Positions 35,215 to 47,030 of a stretch of 64,000 nucleotides of DNA are shown piece by piece (within the stretch, counting starts at the first letter, position 1; each line of letters opens with the position of its first letter). The stretch spans positions 20,068,199 to 20,132,198 of the forward strand of contig NC_045127.1 of NCBI RefSeq assembly GCF_007655135.1. The letters run 5' to 3'. The notes beneath the pieces were generated by a model that was not told where the DNA came from, did no database searches, and saw nothing but the letters and a program-made list of their open reading frames with translations. The DNA comes from Punica granatum. Lineage: Eukaryota; Streptophyta; Magnoliopsida; Myrtales; Lythraceae. A program made the position numbers and the translations under genes.

Positions 35215-37456
35215 TTAATCAAGCATGATTACTTGCAAAAACTCCATTTCTATGCATTTTCCCTGTTATATCATGCATGTTTATCATCTTATAACGTGTT
35301 AACATGTCGGGAAATGTTTAAATCGTAGTCGAGGAAACCATCCCGACCCTAAAAAGCCAAGAAACCTCTCGAGTTAACCTCTTGGAAAGGTAACCGAGGG
35401 TTTACTTGACCTTTTCGGGTCAAGAGTGGATTCCTTGCCCCGATTTAAGTCGTTTCCCGAGTTTTTATATTTTTTCCGCATCCATGCAGTCACGGGTCAA
35501 AGGAGTTCACGGCCATCCTCAAGAAGAAAGAGCCGAGAGTTCTTTGACCACATTTGGTTTAAGAACGACCTCTTTACCTCGATGAAATCCATTTCTCGGA
35601 TTTTGTGCAATCGCAATTAAATTTCATCGCAAATCCCGTGTTAAAATTCCTTTTAGAATGTCATTTTCCAAACAAAATGCATGGATTCACGTATCGGTGA
35701 CTCTTTCGGGGCCATTTGGATTCCGATGGTATTTTGGTCATTTTGACCTAATTATCCTCGACCGTCCTAGACCCATCTTGGTCGTTGTGTCGTGAATTGT
35801 TTTCATTAAATTAAGCTTTTTGGGTATTGAGACTTCATCCAGTGGATCAATTCATGATTTGTTTGACTCAGTTCAGGATACCGAAGATTCTTCTAGATCA
35901 CTTACGGGCAGATCGATTGGTTCTTTGGCTTTTTCGGGGTTCTTGCTTAACCTTGAAAGATCCAGGGAATTGGTCGACACCAGCTACAGGCCGAGGTGGC
36001 CCGCACTGCGATGTTTTGTTTTTCTAAAAACAATTTCAAGTAAAGGGCAAAATCATCATTTCACAAATTAGCAACAACTCTAAGGTTAGCTTAACAGAGG
36101 CACTACAGTATCAGGATAAGAATAGACTACATGTTCTGATGCAGGTTCATCTGCAAAGCTTTTTCTTATCTAACTGATGAGTTTCTGTCATTCTATCGTA
36201 GATTACGGTAATTAGAATAGTTATCTCTATCAGAAAACATGCCAAAATTCTGATTAATCATTCACTCGACCTAACCAAACGTTAGACAATGGTTAAGGGG
36301 AACTCTAGGTTCCAAATCTAGAGTCAAAACACGAGTTTGGCGAATTTAGTGGAGTTACAGTGTCACAATACAGAACAACTTTAAAAGCAATCCACATACA
36401 AATGACTTGCCTACAGACACCATGTCTGTCAGGTCCTTGAAACAAAGCCGAATGCAAAATGCTTTACACACGTTTGCTTGTTTAGCATAGGACATTTGCA
36501 TGCCAAAACATTCAGGGTTAATAATATTAACTCACGTAAACTTGGTAATGATAAACAACTTGTCTATAATCCACATGTTGTTTGTTACTTTTCTGCTCTT
36601 GTTTGTCCATGCGAGTCGAGCTCGACCCATAGGACGCATTGCACTTAGGGTCCAATGCCCTAATCACCGATCATAGGGTCCAACACCCTATCCACTGAGA
36701 GCACATGTTGAATTTCAGTTTTCGGTATTTTCCTGAACTTACGGTGAGTCAGAGCGGAATAATAACCGAAAGCAAACTGACTTGGATTCAACCATTTGTA
36801 ATTTGTAATTTGTAATTTGTTGTATTATTTTGAGAGCATTGTGAGGAATTTTCTTTGTACATTCATTCTGTAAGAATCCCGGTCGGTGAGCGAACGCTCC
36901 GAGAGTCGAACTAATCGAATCGATCCAATGCTTGCCTAGACAAGAGTAATCCCAAGATCTCGCGGTTCTGGTTCACGCAGGAATTCAACCTTTATAGTTT
37001 GATGAACTGTAATGCAAGATAGTGAACTGATTCCCCAACATACGGGCCTACTTTTCTCTCTTGGCTTCTCAATCGACATCGTTTAGTTCACAGAATTTTC
37101 GGTGTCAAAACGTGTAAGCCGAGGGCAACCTAATTCACGTGGTAAATGAAATAAAATTGCAAACCTAGCAAGCTAGAGTACCGAAAGGGTGTGCGGGATA
37201 TAGGCCAGCACGTAACGTGAACCCCGAACTCGGACTCTCCGGTTCCGTACAGACCAATGCCTTAGCAAAACTAGGTATACCATTAACCCTAAACCCGGGC
37301 AACTCATCGGCCCTCGACCTTCGGGTCGTAACTAGGTAGTGGCGACTCTTTCTCATGCGTGTCCGTCATGCACCCCCGGGAAGGTGGACACTCCCAAGAC
37401 ATGCGATTCGGTCGAGCGCATGCAAGCCCCGACAAGAGCTCATTTGGGTCCGTACA

Positions 37457-38600
37457 TGGCCCAATCTCCAATCGTAAACTGCCTAGCCTTTATCTTCCTG
37501 TTGAAGTACTTCGCAACCGAGTTTCTCGCGCGGGCCATAGAGTCAATTACCTCAAGTCGTAAGCCCTCCAGATTATCTAACTCCTCAGCTCATATCCCGT
37601 TGTTTAGATCTTTATTATATACCTACACCCTGTAGGTGTGAAGTCTAATTTTCGTTGGTACAATTGCCTTAGATCCATAAACTAAGCTGGAAGGGGTTTC
37701 GTAAGTTGCCCCTAGGCGTGGTTTGATAGGACCAAAGTACATTGTATAACTCGTCCGCCCAACTTCCTCCTAGCTTAGCGAGCCCGGTGCGCATCCCATG
37801 GCGAACTGTTTGGTTAGTCCTCTCCACAAGCCATTGGTCTTTGGATGCCCTACTGACGCAAATCGTTGCTCGATCTGCAGCTCACTACAAAACTTCTCGA
37901 ACTCTTTCCTAGCGAATTGTGTGCCATTGTCAGAAATTAAGGCATGTGGGACTCCAAAATGGTTGATTAAGATTGTGAAGAACTTGATAATCGCCTTCTC
38001 AGAAATAGAGGCCACCGCTTCAGCTTCAACACATTTGAAAAAGTATTCTACAACCACAATGATGAATTTTCGTCAACTCGAAGCTGGCGGGAGCGGTCCC
38101 ACGATGTTAATGCTCCAAGTTGAGAATGGCCACGTAGCTAGAATTGGTGTAAGCTCAGGTGGAGTTCCTTCGACGCTCTTCGCATTATGCTACCAACTTT
38201 AGCACTTTCGGACTAATTCCTAAGCATCAACCCTCATGGTAGGCCAAAGTATCCTTGCTTAAGTGCCTTACCATAAATGGTTTTCGCTCCCTGATGTGCT
38301 CCAGCAATTCCTTCATGGAGTTCGCGAAGGACGTAATTTGCATCCGCGGGTGACAGGGAAAGCAGCATGGGCTCTGAGTATCCTCACTTACAAAGTATCC
38401 CATTTAGTAAGGTGTGGTGAATTTCCCTTTTCTTCAGGCATTTCGCTTCTTAAGGTCCCTCGGGAGAACATCCGTGTAAAGGTATTCTCTTATGGGAGTC
38501 ATCTAGCACTTCTCTTCTACATTCATCACGATTTCCTTGGACTGGCTTTCATTCGTCCTAAGTAACTCCACGAAGCGGACCCCCTTCGCTTCTAAGCCCC
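37457..38600 (-). pseudogene. Integrase of element H, C-terminus missing
   Basis: Core part VAVEYFFKCVEAEAVA-like then GVPHALISDNGTQFARKEF (second Asp intact) and FASVGHPKTNG. Directly after TNG the frame shifts by one base: the continuation VERTNQTVRHGM with the catalytic Glu is in another frame. RGNLRNPFQLSLWI follows near 37690. The upstream zinc region (38100-38400) is only partly readable. Ends where element E begins. Confidence 0.85.
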
Positions 38601-38639
38601 CAGTAGTCACTTTACTCAGAGAATCTGCTACTGCATTTT

Positions 38640-38990
38640 TTCGCGAGGCACTTGCTCCACAACTACCTTAGTGAATCCGGAGAAAAGGGCCTTTGCTTTA
38701 TTCCCGTACCTACTCATCCTATGTTTTTGTGGCTTTGCATTGACCCAAGACTTGTTGTACCACAAGCTGGGAGTCACATTTGACGTGGAGATTCGTAATT
38801 TCGACCCCTTTCGCGATCAGGAGTCCTGTGATCAAGGCATCATATTTTGTATCGTTATTAGTGGCTAGGAAGGTGAGCACCAGAGCGTACTTCAAGGGTT
38901 CTCCTTCTAAGAGAATGAGGATACATTCGATGCCTAAGGCCCTCACTGTGGAGGATCCATCAGTCATGAGAATCTAGGGTTTGTCCTTAA
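38640..38990 (-). pseudogene. Archaeal-type RNase H of element H
   Basis: MTDGSSTVRALGIECILILLEG, then LTFLATNNDTKYDALITGL and LHVKCDSQLVVQQVLG. The Glu usual in 'NNEAEYEAL' is replaced (NNDTKYDAL), while the Asp of CDSQLV is kept. Its presence between RH and INT marks the Tat lineage. Confidence 0.85.
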
Positions 38991-39660
38991 TGCATGTGGG
39001 GCCATCATATATCTCTAGCTCTGCAAATCCTGTCGTCTCACTAATGAAATCTACCAAAACTTGTGCCTTGATTACCGTTCTTGGGGCATAGTCTAGGTCA
39101 AATTGCCCAACTTCAATTGCCCACTTGATCATTTGCCCAGAAACGTCAAGACGTTTAAAGACTTGCTTCAGTAGTTGATCGGTCCTTACGATTAACCATG
39201 AAGTAGGGCAAAGTTTCCTAGAGGCCACTATTAAAGTGAAGCCTTACTCCTCAATGGTGGAGTAATTATTCTCCGCGGGTAGCATGAACTTGCTCACGTA
39301 GTAAATCGGTTGTCATAGTGTTCCCTCTTTGCAAACCACAACTAAGCTCACTGCCATTGTAGAAACCCTCAAGTAAATGTACAAAGTTTCCCTCACGCGA
39401 GGCTTAGCTAGCGTGCTAATGAATGGAGGTGCTCTTTGATGGCCTAGAAAGCTACTTCACACTCATCCGTCCATTCGAAATTCCTTTCCCCCTTAAAGGC
39501 CTTGAAAAATACATGGCACTTGCCTCCAGATCAAGCCGGAAAGTGACTAAGTGCAACGAGCCTTCCAATCAGTCTCTGGATGTCAAGGGGGACTTCTACG
39601 AGACCATGTCTAGGACAGCCTGAACCTTCTCTAGATTGAACTCAATGCCCTACTGCGTAA
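38991..39660 (-). pseudogene. RNase H (RT-linked) of element H
   Basis: Readable pieces: KPRVRETLYIYL, QPIYYVSKFMLPAE, YSTIEE, SWLIVRTDQLLKQVF, SGQMIKWAIEVGQFDLDYAPR and LVDFISETTG (39228-39040). At least six stops. Confidence 0.8.
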
Positions 39661-40514
39661 TCATAAACTCTAGAAACTTCCCAGATTGGACCCTAAAAGT
39701 GCACTTCTCAGGGTTCAACTTCATCTAGTACTTCCAAAGCATCGTGAATGTCTCCTTTAGATCCGCGTGGTGCTAAGCGGCGAGGAGGGATTTGACGATC
39801 ATGTCGTCCATGTAGGCTTCAACATGCCTACCCAGCTTTTTCACGAACATTCTATTGACCAGTCTCTGATAGGTTGCCCCAACATTCTTTAGCTTGAAAG
39901 GCATTACCTTATAGCAACAGACTCCATTGTCTGTGTAGAAAACTGTGTGCTCCTCGTCCGTAGAGTGCATCCTGATCTGGTTATACCCAGAGTAAGCATC
40001 CATGAACGTTAGCAACTCATTGCCTGCAATGGAGTCCACTAATTGGTCAATGCGTGGTAGCGGGTATGCGTGTTTTGGGTAGGACTTGTTCAAATTAGTG
40101 TAGTCAACGCACATCCTCTACTTGCCATTACTCTTCTTGACAAGCATGGTATTCGCGACCTAGGTTTAGAACCTAACTTCGCAAATGAACCCTGCTTTCT
40201 TTAGTTTCTCGACCTCTGCCTTCATTGCTTCGAGCTTTTCTTTCGCGAGGGGTCTGACTTTTTGCACCACACCTTACTCCATCCTTGATGCCTAAGCAAT
40301 GGGTTATGATGCTTGAGTCTATTCCCAACATATCCGAGGCTTCCCAGGCAAAGCAGTTTAGGTTGGAGGATAAAAAGTCCAATAAAGACTCTCGAGCATC
40401 AAGAGAAAATATGGTTCCCACTTTCAGCTTCTTTCCATCAGGGCCTACTTCTACCTCTTCAAGTTCCTCAACCGAGGCAGGTCCAAAGGTGCTCTCGCGT
40501 GGATCTAATTCCAC
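39661..40514 (-). pseudogene. Reverse transcriptase of element H
   Basis: LLDFLSSNLNCFAWEASDM at the start (40514 side), then MCVDYTNLNKSYPKHAYPL, FMDAYSGYNQIRMHSTDEE, YKVMPFKLKNVGATYQRLVN and the catalytic HVEAYMDDMIVKS (YMDDM at 39800-39814, intact). A frame change lies between 40173 and 40114. Confidence 0.9.
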
Positions 40515-40619
40515 TATCAGTGTTTTCCCTACCTACTTCCCTTTCAACGACGCTATGTAACAGTTTTGCATCGTTGACCGGTCTTTGTAAATTTTCCAGC
40601 TCAATTGTAGGTGGGGAAC

Positions 40620-41112
40620 TTTAGTGTCAAGTGGAAAGTCGAGGCCACGACCTTGATAGCATTGAGTGTGGTCTGCTTATAATGGCATTATATCCTGAAG
40701 GGAGGTCTACCACTAAGAAGTTGCCCATCCTGTTGACTCTCTAGGGTTCCTTACCGAATATTATGCGCAGGTTGATAGAGCTTAGTGGCGCGTTGACCTG
40801 TTTAAGGCTTTCCTTCGCTAACCCTATTTGGTTAAAGGCATCCAAAAAGAGTATGTCCTCGGAGCTCCCTGTGTCCGCCAGAATTCGCTTTACAATGTAA
40901 GCCTCGACTCAAGTTGATGTCACAAGCGCATCATCATGAGGGTGGAGTACATGCTTTGAGTCCTTCTTAGAGAAACTAAGGACTGGGACCTCGGGTCCTC
41001 TGTCCTTGACTCGTTTCCGTGCTAAGGATGTGTCCACAAACTTTATTTGCCATGTATAGGCTCTTCGTGCACTATTAGACGCTCCTTCAGAGGCTTTTCC
41101 CCTAAATATCAC
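40620..41112 (-). pseudogene. Protease of element H
   Basis: Retropepsin motif ILADTGSSEDILFLDAF at about 40850-40900 on the minus strand, with the DTGS catalytic triad intact. VVDLPSGYNAIISRP follows, where family members have the second conserved Gly-Arg. Stops at about 40911 and 40742. Confidence 0.8.
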
Positions 41113-41319
41113 ATGGATGACCCCTTGAGGGTATGCTCCCTCCTGGGACTTCCTGATTCGTGACGATCTTCTTGAGAGTTGTCGCGATCACAATGTCAAC
41201 CCTTGCAGGGCCTGTCCCTTTCAGGGGACTCCCTCCTTAACAAATAGTGGCCCCGTCTATTAGGAGAAGACCCTCGCGGATGCTTCTGTCATAGCCTCTA
41301 CCCCAGACAAACTTCTTTA

Positions 41320-42600
41320 GGTGCCCTTGCTAGATTAGGTTATAAATTTCAAACCTCAACTGCTTGCATTTGTCAGTGTCGTGATCATACTCCCCATGGA
41401 ATTCACAATAACTGGACGGGTCATTTCTTTACTCCTTTCTTGGACAGCGGAGGTGGCTTGATCAGTCCTAGCTTCGCCAACTCATGAAGAACTAGTGACC
41501 AATGGGCAGTGAGAGGCGTGAACTGCTCTGGACGTTTCCCTTTACATCTTTTATCCCTAGGGGGAACCTTTTGCTTTTCTCCCGAGCGGTACATACCCTT
41601 CTTTCTACTGCTAGCGACTCCTCGAGGGTCATGTACCTCTTGGTCTTCGCGAAGAGGTCACTAAGGTCTTGAGTAGGGTGTACAATGAGTTCCTTCTTGA
41701 AGTCTCCCTGCGTACACCCTCTTTGGAATGCAAATATGGTTTCGCACACGGTGACTTCAAGCACCTCTACAATCACTCCAAAGAACCGCTCGTACCAAGC
41801 ACAAAGCGTCTCCCTTTCTCGCTGCAAAATGCTGAACAAGTAATTCACATCCTTATTTATTCTATGGTTACCCGCAAACCTCTGCACAAACAACTCCCGC
41901 AGTTGACCCAAGTTGGAGATGGATCCTATGGGGAGTGAGTAGCACCACTCTGCTGCTAACCCAGTTAAGTCCCTAGGAAGAGTAAACATTTTACCCTCTC
42001 ATTGGAAGTCTTTCCTAACAGCGAGGTGACATGTCTACAAATGTGGTCATTGGGGTCGTACTTACCGTCGTAAGTGGTGATCTGGGGGAAAGCGAACCTT
42101 TGTAGTATACTGGTATAGAGGATTTCCTTCGATATAGGACTTTTGTCATCCACATGAAAGAGCACGATTCCCCATTTCTTCTTTTCATTCTTCGCGATTC
42201 AATCCTCTATAAGCTTGTTAAGCTCCTCAACTATCATCTCCACCTTCAGAGGAACAACAAGTCCCCCTTGCGGAGCGAAGGTTCTTCTTGACTCGAACCT
42301 CCTTTCTTCTTCTTGTCCTTCTGGAACTTCTCAGGAAATTCCTCACGCTCTGATTGAGCTTGAGACCCCTCACGCTCTGCGAGGCCGCTTTAAGAGCCCC
42401 ACAAGGTACCAAGGGCATTCTTCAGAGCCATCTAATTGTACTGTAGAATGGTGGCCCAAACTTGATCCCTCGTCTCCGGTGAGAGGGCCTCTAACAGCTC
42501 TTTTTTAGCTTGAGAATCTCCTTCAAGAGAGGCGGTGACGAGTACTGGAGGACGGGAGTCGTCCACAGACTGTTGGCGAGGCAAATCGTTGTTACTTAAG
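41320..42600 (-). pseudogene. Gag of element H
   Basis: Retrotransposon gag domain: YDGKYDPNDHICRHVTSLLG, FTLPRDLTGLAAEWCYSLP, LRELFVQRFAGNHRI and LCAWYERFFGVIVEV (42165-41490). A His/Cys segment YCEFHGEYDHDTDKCKQL follows near 41400-41350. The N-terminus (42200-42600) is only weakly readable. Two frames and several stops. Confidence 0.82.
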
Positions 42601-42735
42601 GCTTAATGATCAGTGGGAGGTGTTGGCCATCGTTGCCGGGGGGCAGCTTTGTGTTAGGGTTACGGACAGAGCCCCTAGCACTGGGGCAGTTGCATGCGAA
42701 ATTATCCCGACTTCGAGTGAAAACCATCTTGCTAA

Positions 42736-42753
42736 GCTCTTGGACGGTGACAA
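42736..42753 (-). other. Candidate degenerate PBS of element H
   Basis: Minus strand TTGTCACCGTCCAAGAGC directly after the LTR end CCTAACA. It resembles the TTGGCGCCGTC type of Tat elements at 9 of the first 11 bases. Position is right, match is weak. Confidence 0.4.
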
Positions 42754-43250
42754 TGTTAGGACCACAAAAATCGGGTCCCAAACCACAGGTGATTCACGTG
42801 TGTCTTGTTGATGAAGAAACTGGATCCACAACCCACATTTGACCTCGAACACCTACACAAGGGAAGATCGGAGGTGGTGTCCAATTTTCCTCTTTAACGT
42901 TCAAGTCAGTGTGAGCCGTGAATATGGGAAAAAGTAATGAATTTTTTATCAACCCCAAAAACATGTAAAGTGCATGTATATATAGAAGGCTTAAGGATAG
43001 ATTGCGTTACCACCCTGACGAGACATTCAGTATATTTTTGTATCTCATATCTAGATATATTAGGAAGTGCATCTTGTTGTCGTAGAAAATTTATTATAAT
43101 AACCCTTGATGATAGGCTCTGGCCCGTGGGCCTCGCTGGAAAGATTAGGTATGTCTCGTGAATGAGTGGATTGGGCCTTGTAGGGCCTCGCTCGTGTTAC
43201 TAGGCCTTATAGGTCGTATCGGATCGGAGCTCGGAATCCTATCCCCAACA
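42754..43250 (-). repeat. 5' LTR of element H, 497 bp
   Basis: Minus strand TGTTGGGGATAGGATTCC ... GGTCCTAACA, TG...CA ends. A TATA-like CTATATATAC lies at 42976-42985 on the minus strand. No second copy in the window, so its right border (43250) rests on the TG start alone. Confidence 0.6.
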
Positions 43251-43582
43251 CAATTGAACTTGCATGTAGTTAATTTGTTTATTTTCTCTTGATCTAATGA
43301 GTTTTTGATCTTAATATGTTTATTCTATCTTGTATTAATTAAAAGGTATTCTATCAATATATAAAAGAAACACGCTTAATTCAACTTAAATGGTGTGCCT
43401 AGTACTATAATCAACAATAATACAAGAAAATTTTGGAAAAAATAATTCGTAAAATAGCATTTCATTAATTTTGTTGTAACTACCAAGGAGAATTTTTCGA
43501 TCAATTCAAGAATAATTAATAAATATTTATAATAATCTACATATAGGGTTGGAGGCATCTTGGGGTTGAAGAGATTAAACCC
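43251..43582. other. AT-rich spacer between element H and solo LTR G
   Basis: About 330 bp, very AT-rich, no repeat partner in the window and no coding sign. It would have been contiguous with 58103 onward before LTR G inserted. Confidence 0.6.
43578..43582. repeat. Left target-site duplication of solo LTR G (AACCC)
   Basis: AACCC directly before TGTCAGCATCCC; repeated at 58098-58102. Confidence 0.85.
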
Positions 43583-45179
43583 TGTCAGCATCCCATTTGG
43601 GTTCATCAATTCAAGCAATGCGCCTCAGCAGCAATTCAGGGTATGACTTGAGCATTGATACAGAAGAAAGCTCGACAAAGCAGCAAATTGCTATTCATCC
43701 TCAAGTCAACAGAGACAAGCAGATGATTCAAGCATACGACAGAAGAACTTCCAGAATCATCCAGCGATATATAGGGCAGATAGAGAGCCTAAACAACTTC
43801 CAAACCGGCATTTTCAGAATACAACACTAACAACGCTTTTTTCTACTGATCCACTCGACCATCAGAAGATAGTCAATATTGGACTTCAAAAATCTCTTGC
43901 GGTGCCAAACAGATAAAAAGTGTCTTCAAACACATTTCGCAGATCATCTGCTCTATACAGAGCAATTTTCTAAATACAAACAACTTTTCTGTGGAACTCC
44001 AAAAATGCCGGTTCATTAGACAAAAGCTAATGCCCAATGCTAGATACAGTCATACCCCGCAATTCTACAGATCATGAGCATCGCTTTAGATTACTTCTCG
44101 GAAGTCCCACAGACTCCTCAAATGACTCCCGAGTGACAAAACAAGCATACCTTTCAGTGGAAATGCGTAACCGGAGATTGGTCTGACGAAACATCGGCAA
44201 ACGAAGTTAACCAAGCATTGCCCCAAAAACTGCAACAGTCGTACACAATTAGCTAAATCAGACTGCATAACTGCTTTTAGTTTCATGAGTGACCTCCGAG
44301 TTACAGAAAACGTCGTTTTCAACATAAATCCATAACCGGAGGTCTTTTTGGCGGAAACTTGACGCCGGATGATTGGTCAACCCAGTGCTAATTATCCCAA
44401 GGCTCAATGTAAAACCTTCAGACTGAATTGCACAAATCATCTAGACCTCTAGAACATAGCCTTTATGACCTCAAATGCCCATTAACAGTCCTTGGAAGTC
44501 AACGAACGAAGATTGCAGCAATCTCCGGCTCGCCCAAGCAACTCAGAAAGCAATCTAAGAAATCCGACTGCGGACTCCTAGGACATCTCCTGCTTCACAT
44601 TTGCAATACCGGCTTAATAGTCAACTATTCAGTCAGAATGACAATGCATGTCAAAACGGCCAACGCGGAATGCAAACACGAGATATGCATTCAAAAATGC
44701 TAACTTTGCTCTAATCGCCTGAAACGAGCAAAACTGGTTTTTGAGCCCCAAAACCACACGAGCATTTCTCATGCAAACATGGCAATCTTTGGCTCATTTG
44801 AATCGTTTTCACACGCACATCGTCAATTTGGAAACTCATTTGAGCCACTGGCCTCGAATGCGCGACCAATCGAGACTCGAACTTTCCCTGACTCTTCCCC
44901 AAAGGCCCATGGGACCCATGACCAGCCATGATCAGCTCCCTCCAAGCCATGACCGCCTCCTTCCCTTGTCATCTTCTTCATCAAGCTAACAAGCCAATTT
45001 GCATTTGTCTTCTTCAAAATATCAAGCCTACAATTCCTTTCTTACACTCCACCATCACAATCCATCCATTAAATGCATTTTGTCTTCCATCCATCCCTTA
45101 ATCATCATCATCAAAACTGCCCCCTCTAATCCCATCTCTAATATAGCTTTGCTTTCATTAATCAAGCCATTAGTTTTGC

Positions 45180-45188
45180 ATATATATA
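45180..45188 (+). promoter_or_regulatory. Probable TATA box of LTR G
   Basis: ATATATATAC about 1.6 kb into the LTR, followed by TTCATTAAGCATCCACAC. Same place as in the other LTRs but with diverged context. Confidence 0.45.
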
Positions 45189-45762
45189 CCCTAGTCTTCA
45201 TTAAGCATCCACACACACATTACATCTTCTTCAAGCTCAAACATTCAAGCAAACACTCTCAAAACCCTCAGCAAAACCACAGCCAACAGCAAGCTTCAGC
45301 TCAGCCAACAACAAGCAAAAACCGAGAAAGACTTAAGTCGGGAATCATGGTGATAACCATCCCGATTTAAATCCAAACTTCACCAAACTTCATATCCCAC
45401 ATATTTTAGACCCCCTTAGTCCATTTCCGAGCTTAGATTTTCATTTGGAGCCTCCAACCCATCGGAGCAGCCAGTTCTTTTCCGGACGTCCAGTCGAGTC
45501 AGTTATACCCAGTCGGGTTTGTTCATTCTAGACAGTCTTCACTTTTTCTTGCAGATTGGGTCGACCCGAGTCTCTTCTAGCCGAACGACCACCAAAGCCA
45601 CCTTCGGGGGTCTCTTAGGAGTCGGGAGCCGCCGACCTTGCAGAAAAATACCACCGGGAGCCTCCGAGAGAACCGTTTCTTTCCAACCTACCCAATTGGG
45701 TCAGTTCTGCCCAGTCGAGTCTGCCTTTTTCTAGGCGGTTTCATTTTTCTTGCAGATTCGGG

Positions 45763-45767
45763 TCAAT
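45763..45767. repeat. Left target-site duplication of the Athila-like element (TCAAT)
   Basis: TCAAT before TGATCCGCC; repeated at 54942-54946. Confidence 0.9.
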
Positions 45768-47014
45768 TGATCCGCCATGAATATATATAAAGATAAGCGC
45801 GAATTCTACCAGCAAGTGCACTAGGTCTGATCAAGTAATATAGTGATAAATAGAGTGTCAATCCCACGATGATTAATTAAGTATTAAACCTATATTAGAT
45901 TCTATTATTATCTAGGCAGTCAAATTGAGAGAATTAACTAATTAACTACTAATCAACCTAAATCGTCACAAAGAGCAGAAAGAGAATTGTATGAAAATAT
46001 ATCAATTGAAAGTGGAAAGAACAGAATCCACCCTAGTTTCACTAATCAAATTGCCATAATGTTATATAGATTAATAGCTATGTGGTGATTCAAGTGAGTT
46101 TATCAAGCCTTTAAAATTAAAGTCTTAAACCCCTAATTAATCAATCAGCTCCCACATCTCTAATTAATAGTGGACTCTAAATTACAATAATACACCTTCC
46201 AGTGCTATGATTGTCTAATCCCCTAAATTAATTATCCCTAATGTCTTAGCGAATAACTAGCTAGAAACATTGCATTAATCCTTGGATAATCTCTAATTAA
46301 ACTAATTAACGCAACTTCTGCATTTAACTAATTAGTCTAATCAAGAATTCGTAACAAACCCTATATCAACTCCCGTATCAATAGTGTTTCTAACAATTAT
46401 AACCAATTAAAAATTAAAATTGAAATTATAGGAATTGCAATCATGAATCATCCACACATCTATTAATTCTATAACATGGCGACAATCATCATATTAGCTA
46501 CCTAGGATTTCATCATATTCCCACAAGAAAAGCTTAGAACATCATGGAATTGAAAACACAATTATAATTCAAATGAGTCATGGCAATAGAATTCATATTC
46601 AGCGTTAAACTCAAGACATTGAATCCTAAAACAAAAACCCAACAATTCCTTTAAGGAATGTCACTTCCACAATTCTTCGCTTCAAATTAATTGATCCAGG
46701 TGACGGTTCCAGACAAAATTCTCTCCAAAAACTCTCTAGGTTAAAAGAATAGTGAAAGATGGCACCCCCCAGGGTTTCCTAATCTTGTTATGAGGAGTAT
46801 TTATATCCAAAACTGAAAAGATTTCCGAAAGATATAGGCTGGCTCCAAATTGCGCAAAACTCTTCAAAATTACTCGTATTTCAATCTAAGTCCTCAAAGA
46901 CCTACAATATCAAATTACACATAATTAAGCACCAACTTCTTATAATTTCTATAAAATTAATAATAATTTAACATGAATTGCACAATAAAATATGAGTATA
47001 ATATGCCTTTACCA
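45768..47014 (-). repeat. 3' LTR of the Athila-like element, 1247 bp
   Basis: On the minus strand starts TGGTAAAGGCATATTATACTC (the partner LTR has TGATAAGGGC) and ends CATGGCGGATCA at 45768. AT-rich. Pairs with 53695-54941. Confidence 0.95.
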
Positions 47015-47030
47015 ACTTCCCCACACTTGA
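47015..47030 (-). other. Polypurine tract of the Athila-like element
   Basis: Minus strand AAGTGTGGGGAAGT directly before the 3' LTR. GTGTGGGGAAGT is the common PPT form of Athila-type elements. Confidence 0.85.

Larger units (their letters stand above)
17187..37456 (+). mobile_element. Element E: degenerate Tat/Ogre-like Ty3/gypsy element (nested)
   Basis: Order on the plus strand: 5' LTR remnant (17187-17865), gag (from 17957), protease and G-patch, RT, RNase H, archaeal-type RNase H, integrase (to 25095), 3' non-coding region, PPT (32256) and 3' LTR F (32270-37456). Solo LTR C interrupts the 3' region. The G-patch after the protease and the second RNase H between RH and INT place it in the Tat lineage. 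PBS and most of the 5' LTR are missing. Many stops and several frameshifts make it inactive. Its right flank is the integrase end of element H, so E inserted into H. Confidence 0.85.
32270..37456 (+). repeat. LTR F: 3' LTR of element E, 5187 bp
   Basis: Starts TGTCAGCACCCCATTTTGG after a PPT and ends GGTCCGTACA. Carries two MITE-like insertions (34767-35214) that replace about 55 bp of LTR. Compared with LTR C it has also lost a segment after 35490, where ATGCAGTCACGGGTCAAAG joins blocks that lie apart in C, and a piece of the leader near 35870. The right flank TGGCC begins element H. Confidence 0.88.
37457..43250 (-). mobile_element. Element H: truncated Tat-type Ty3/gypsy element
   Basis: Minus-strand order from the right: 5' LTR (42754-43250), degenerate PBS, gag, protease, RT, RNase H, archaeal-type RNase H, integrase. 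The 3' end is cut at 37457 by element E, so no 3' LTR is in the window. The LTR is only 497 bp and starts TGTTGGGGAT, so this is another branch of Tat (Retand-like) than the long-LTR family. All genes carry stops and frame changes. Confidence 0.85.

Noticed and set aside
43251..43582. A PPT or element end before LTR G (GAAGAGATTAAACCC)
   Set aside because: The last five bases AACCC recur directly after the LTR, which marks a target duplication of a solo LTR; the purine stretch differs from the family PPT.
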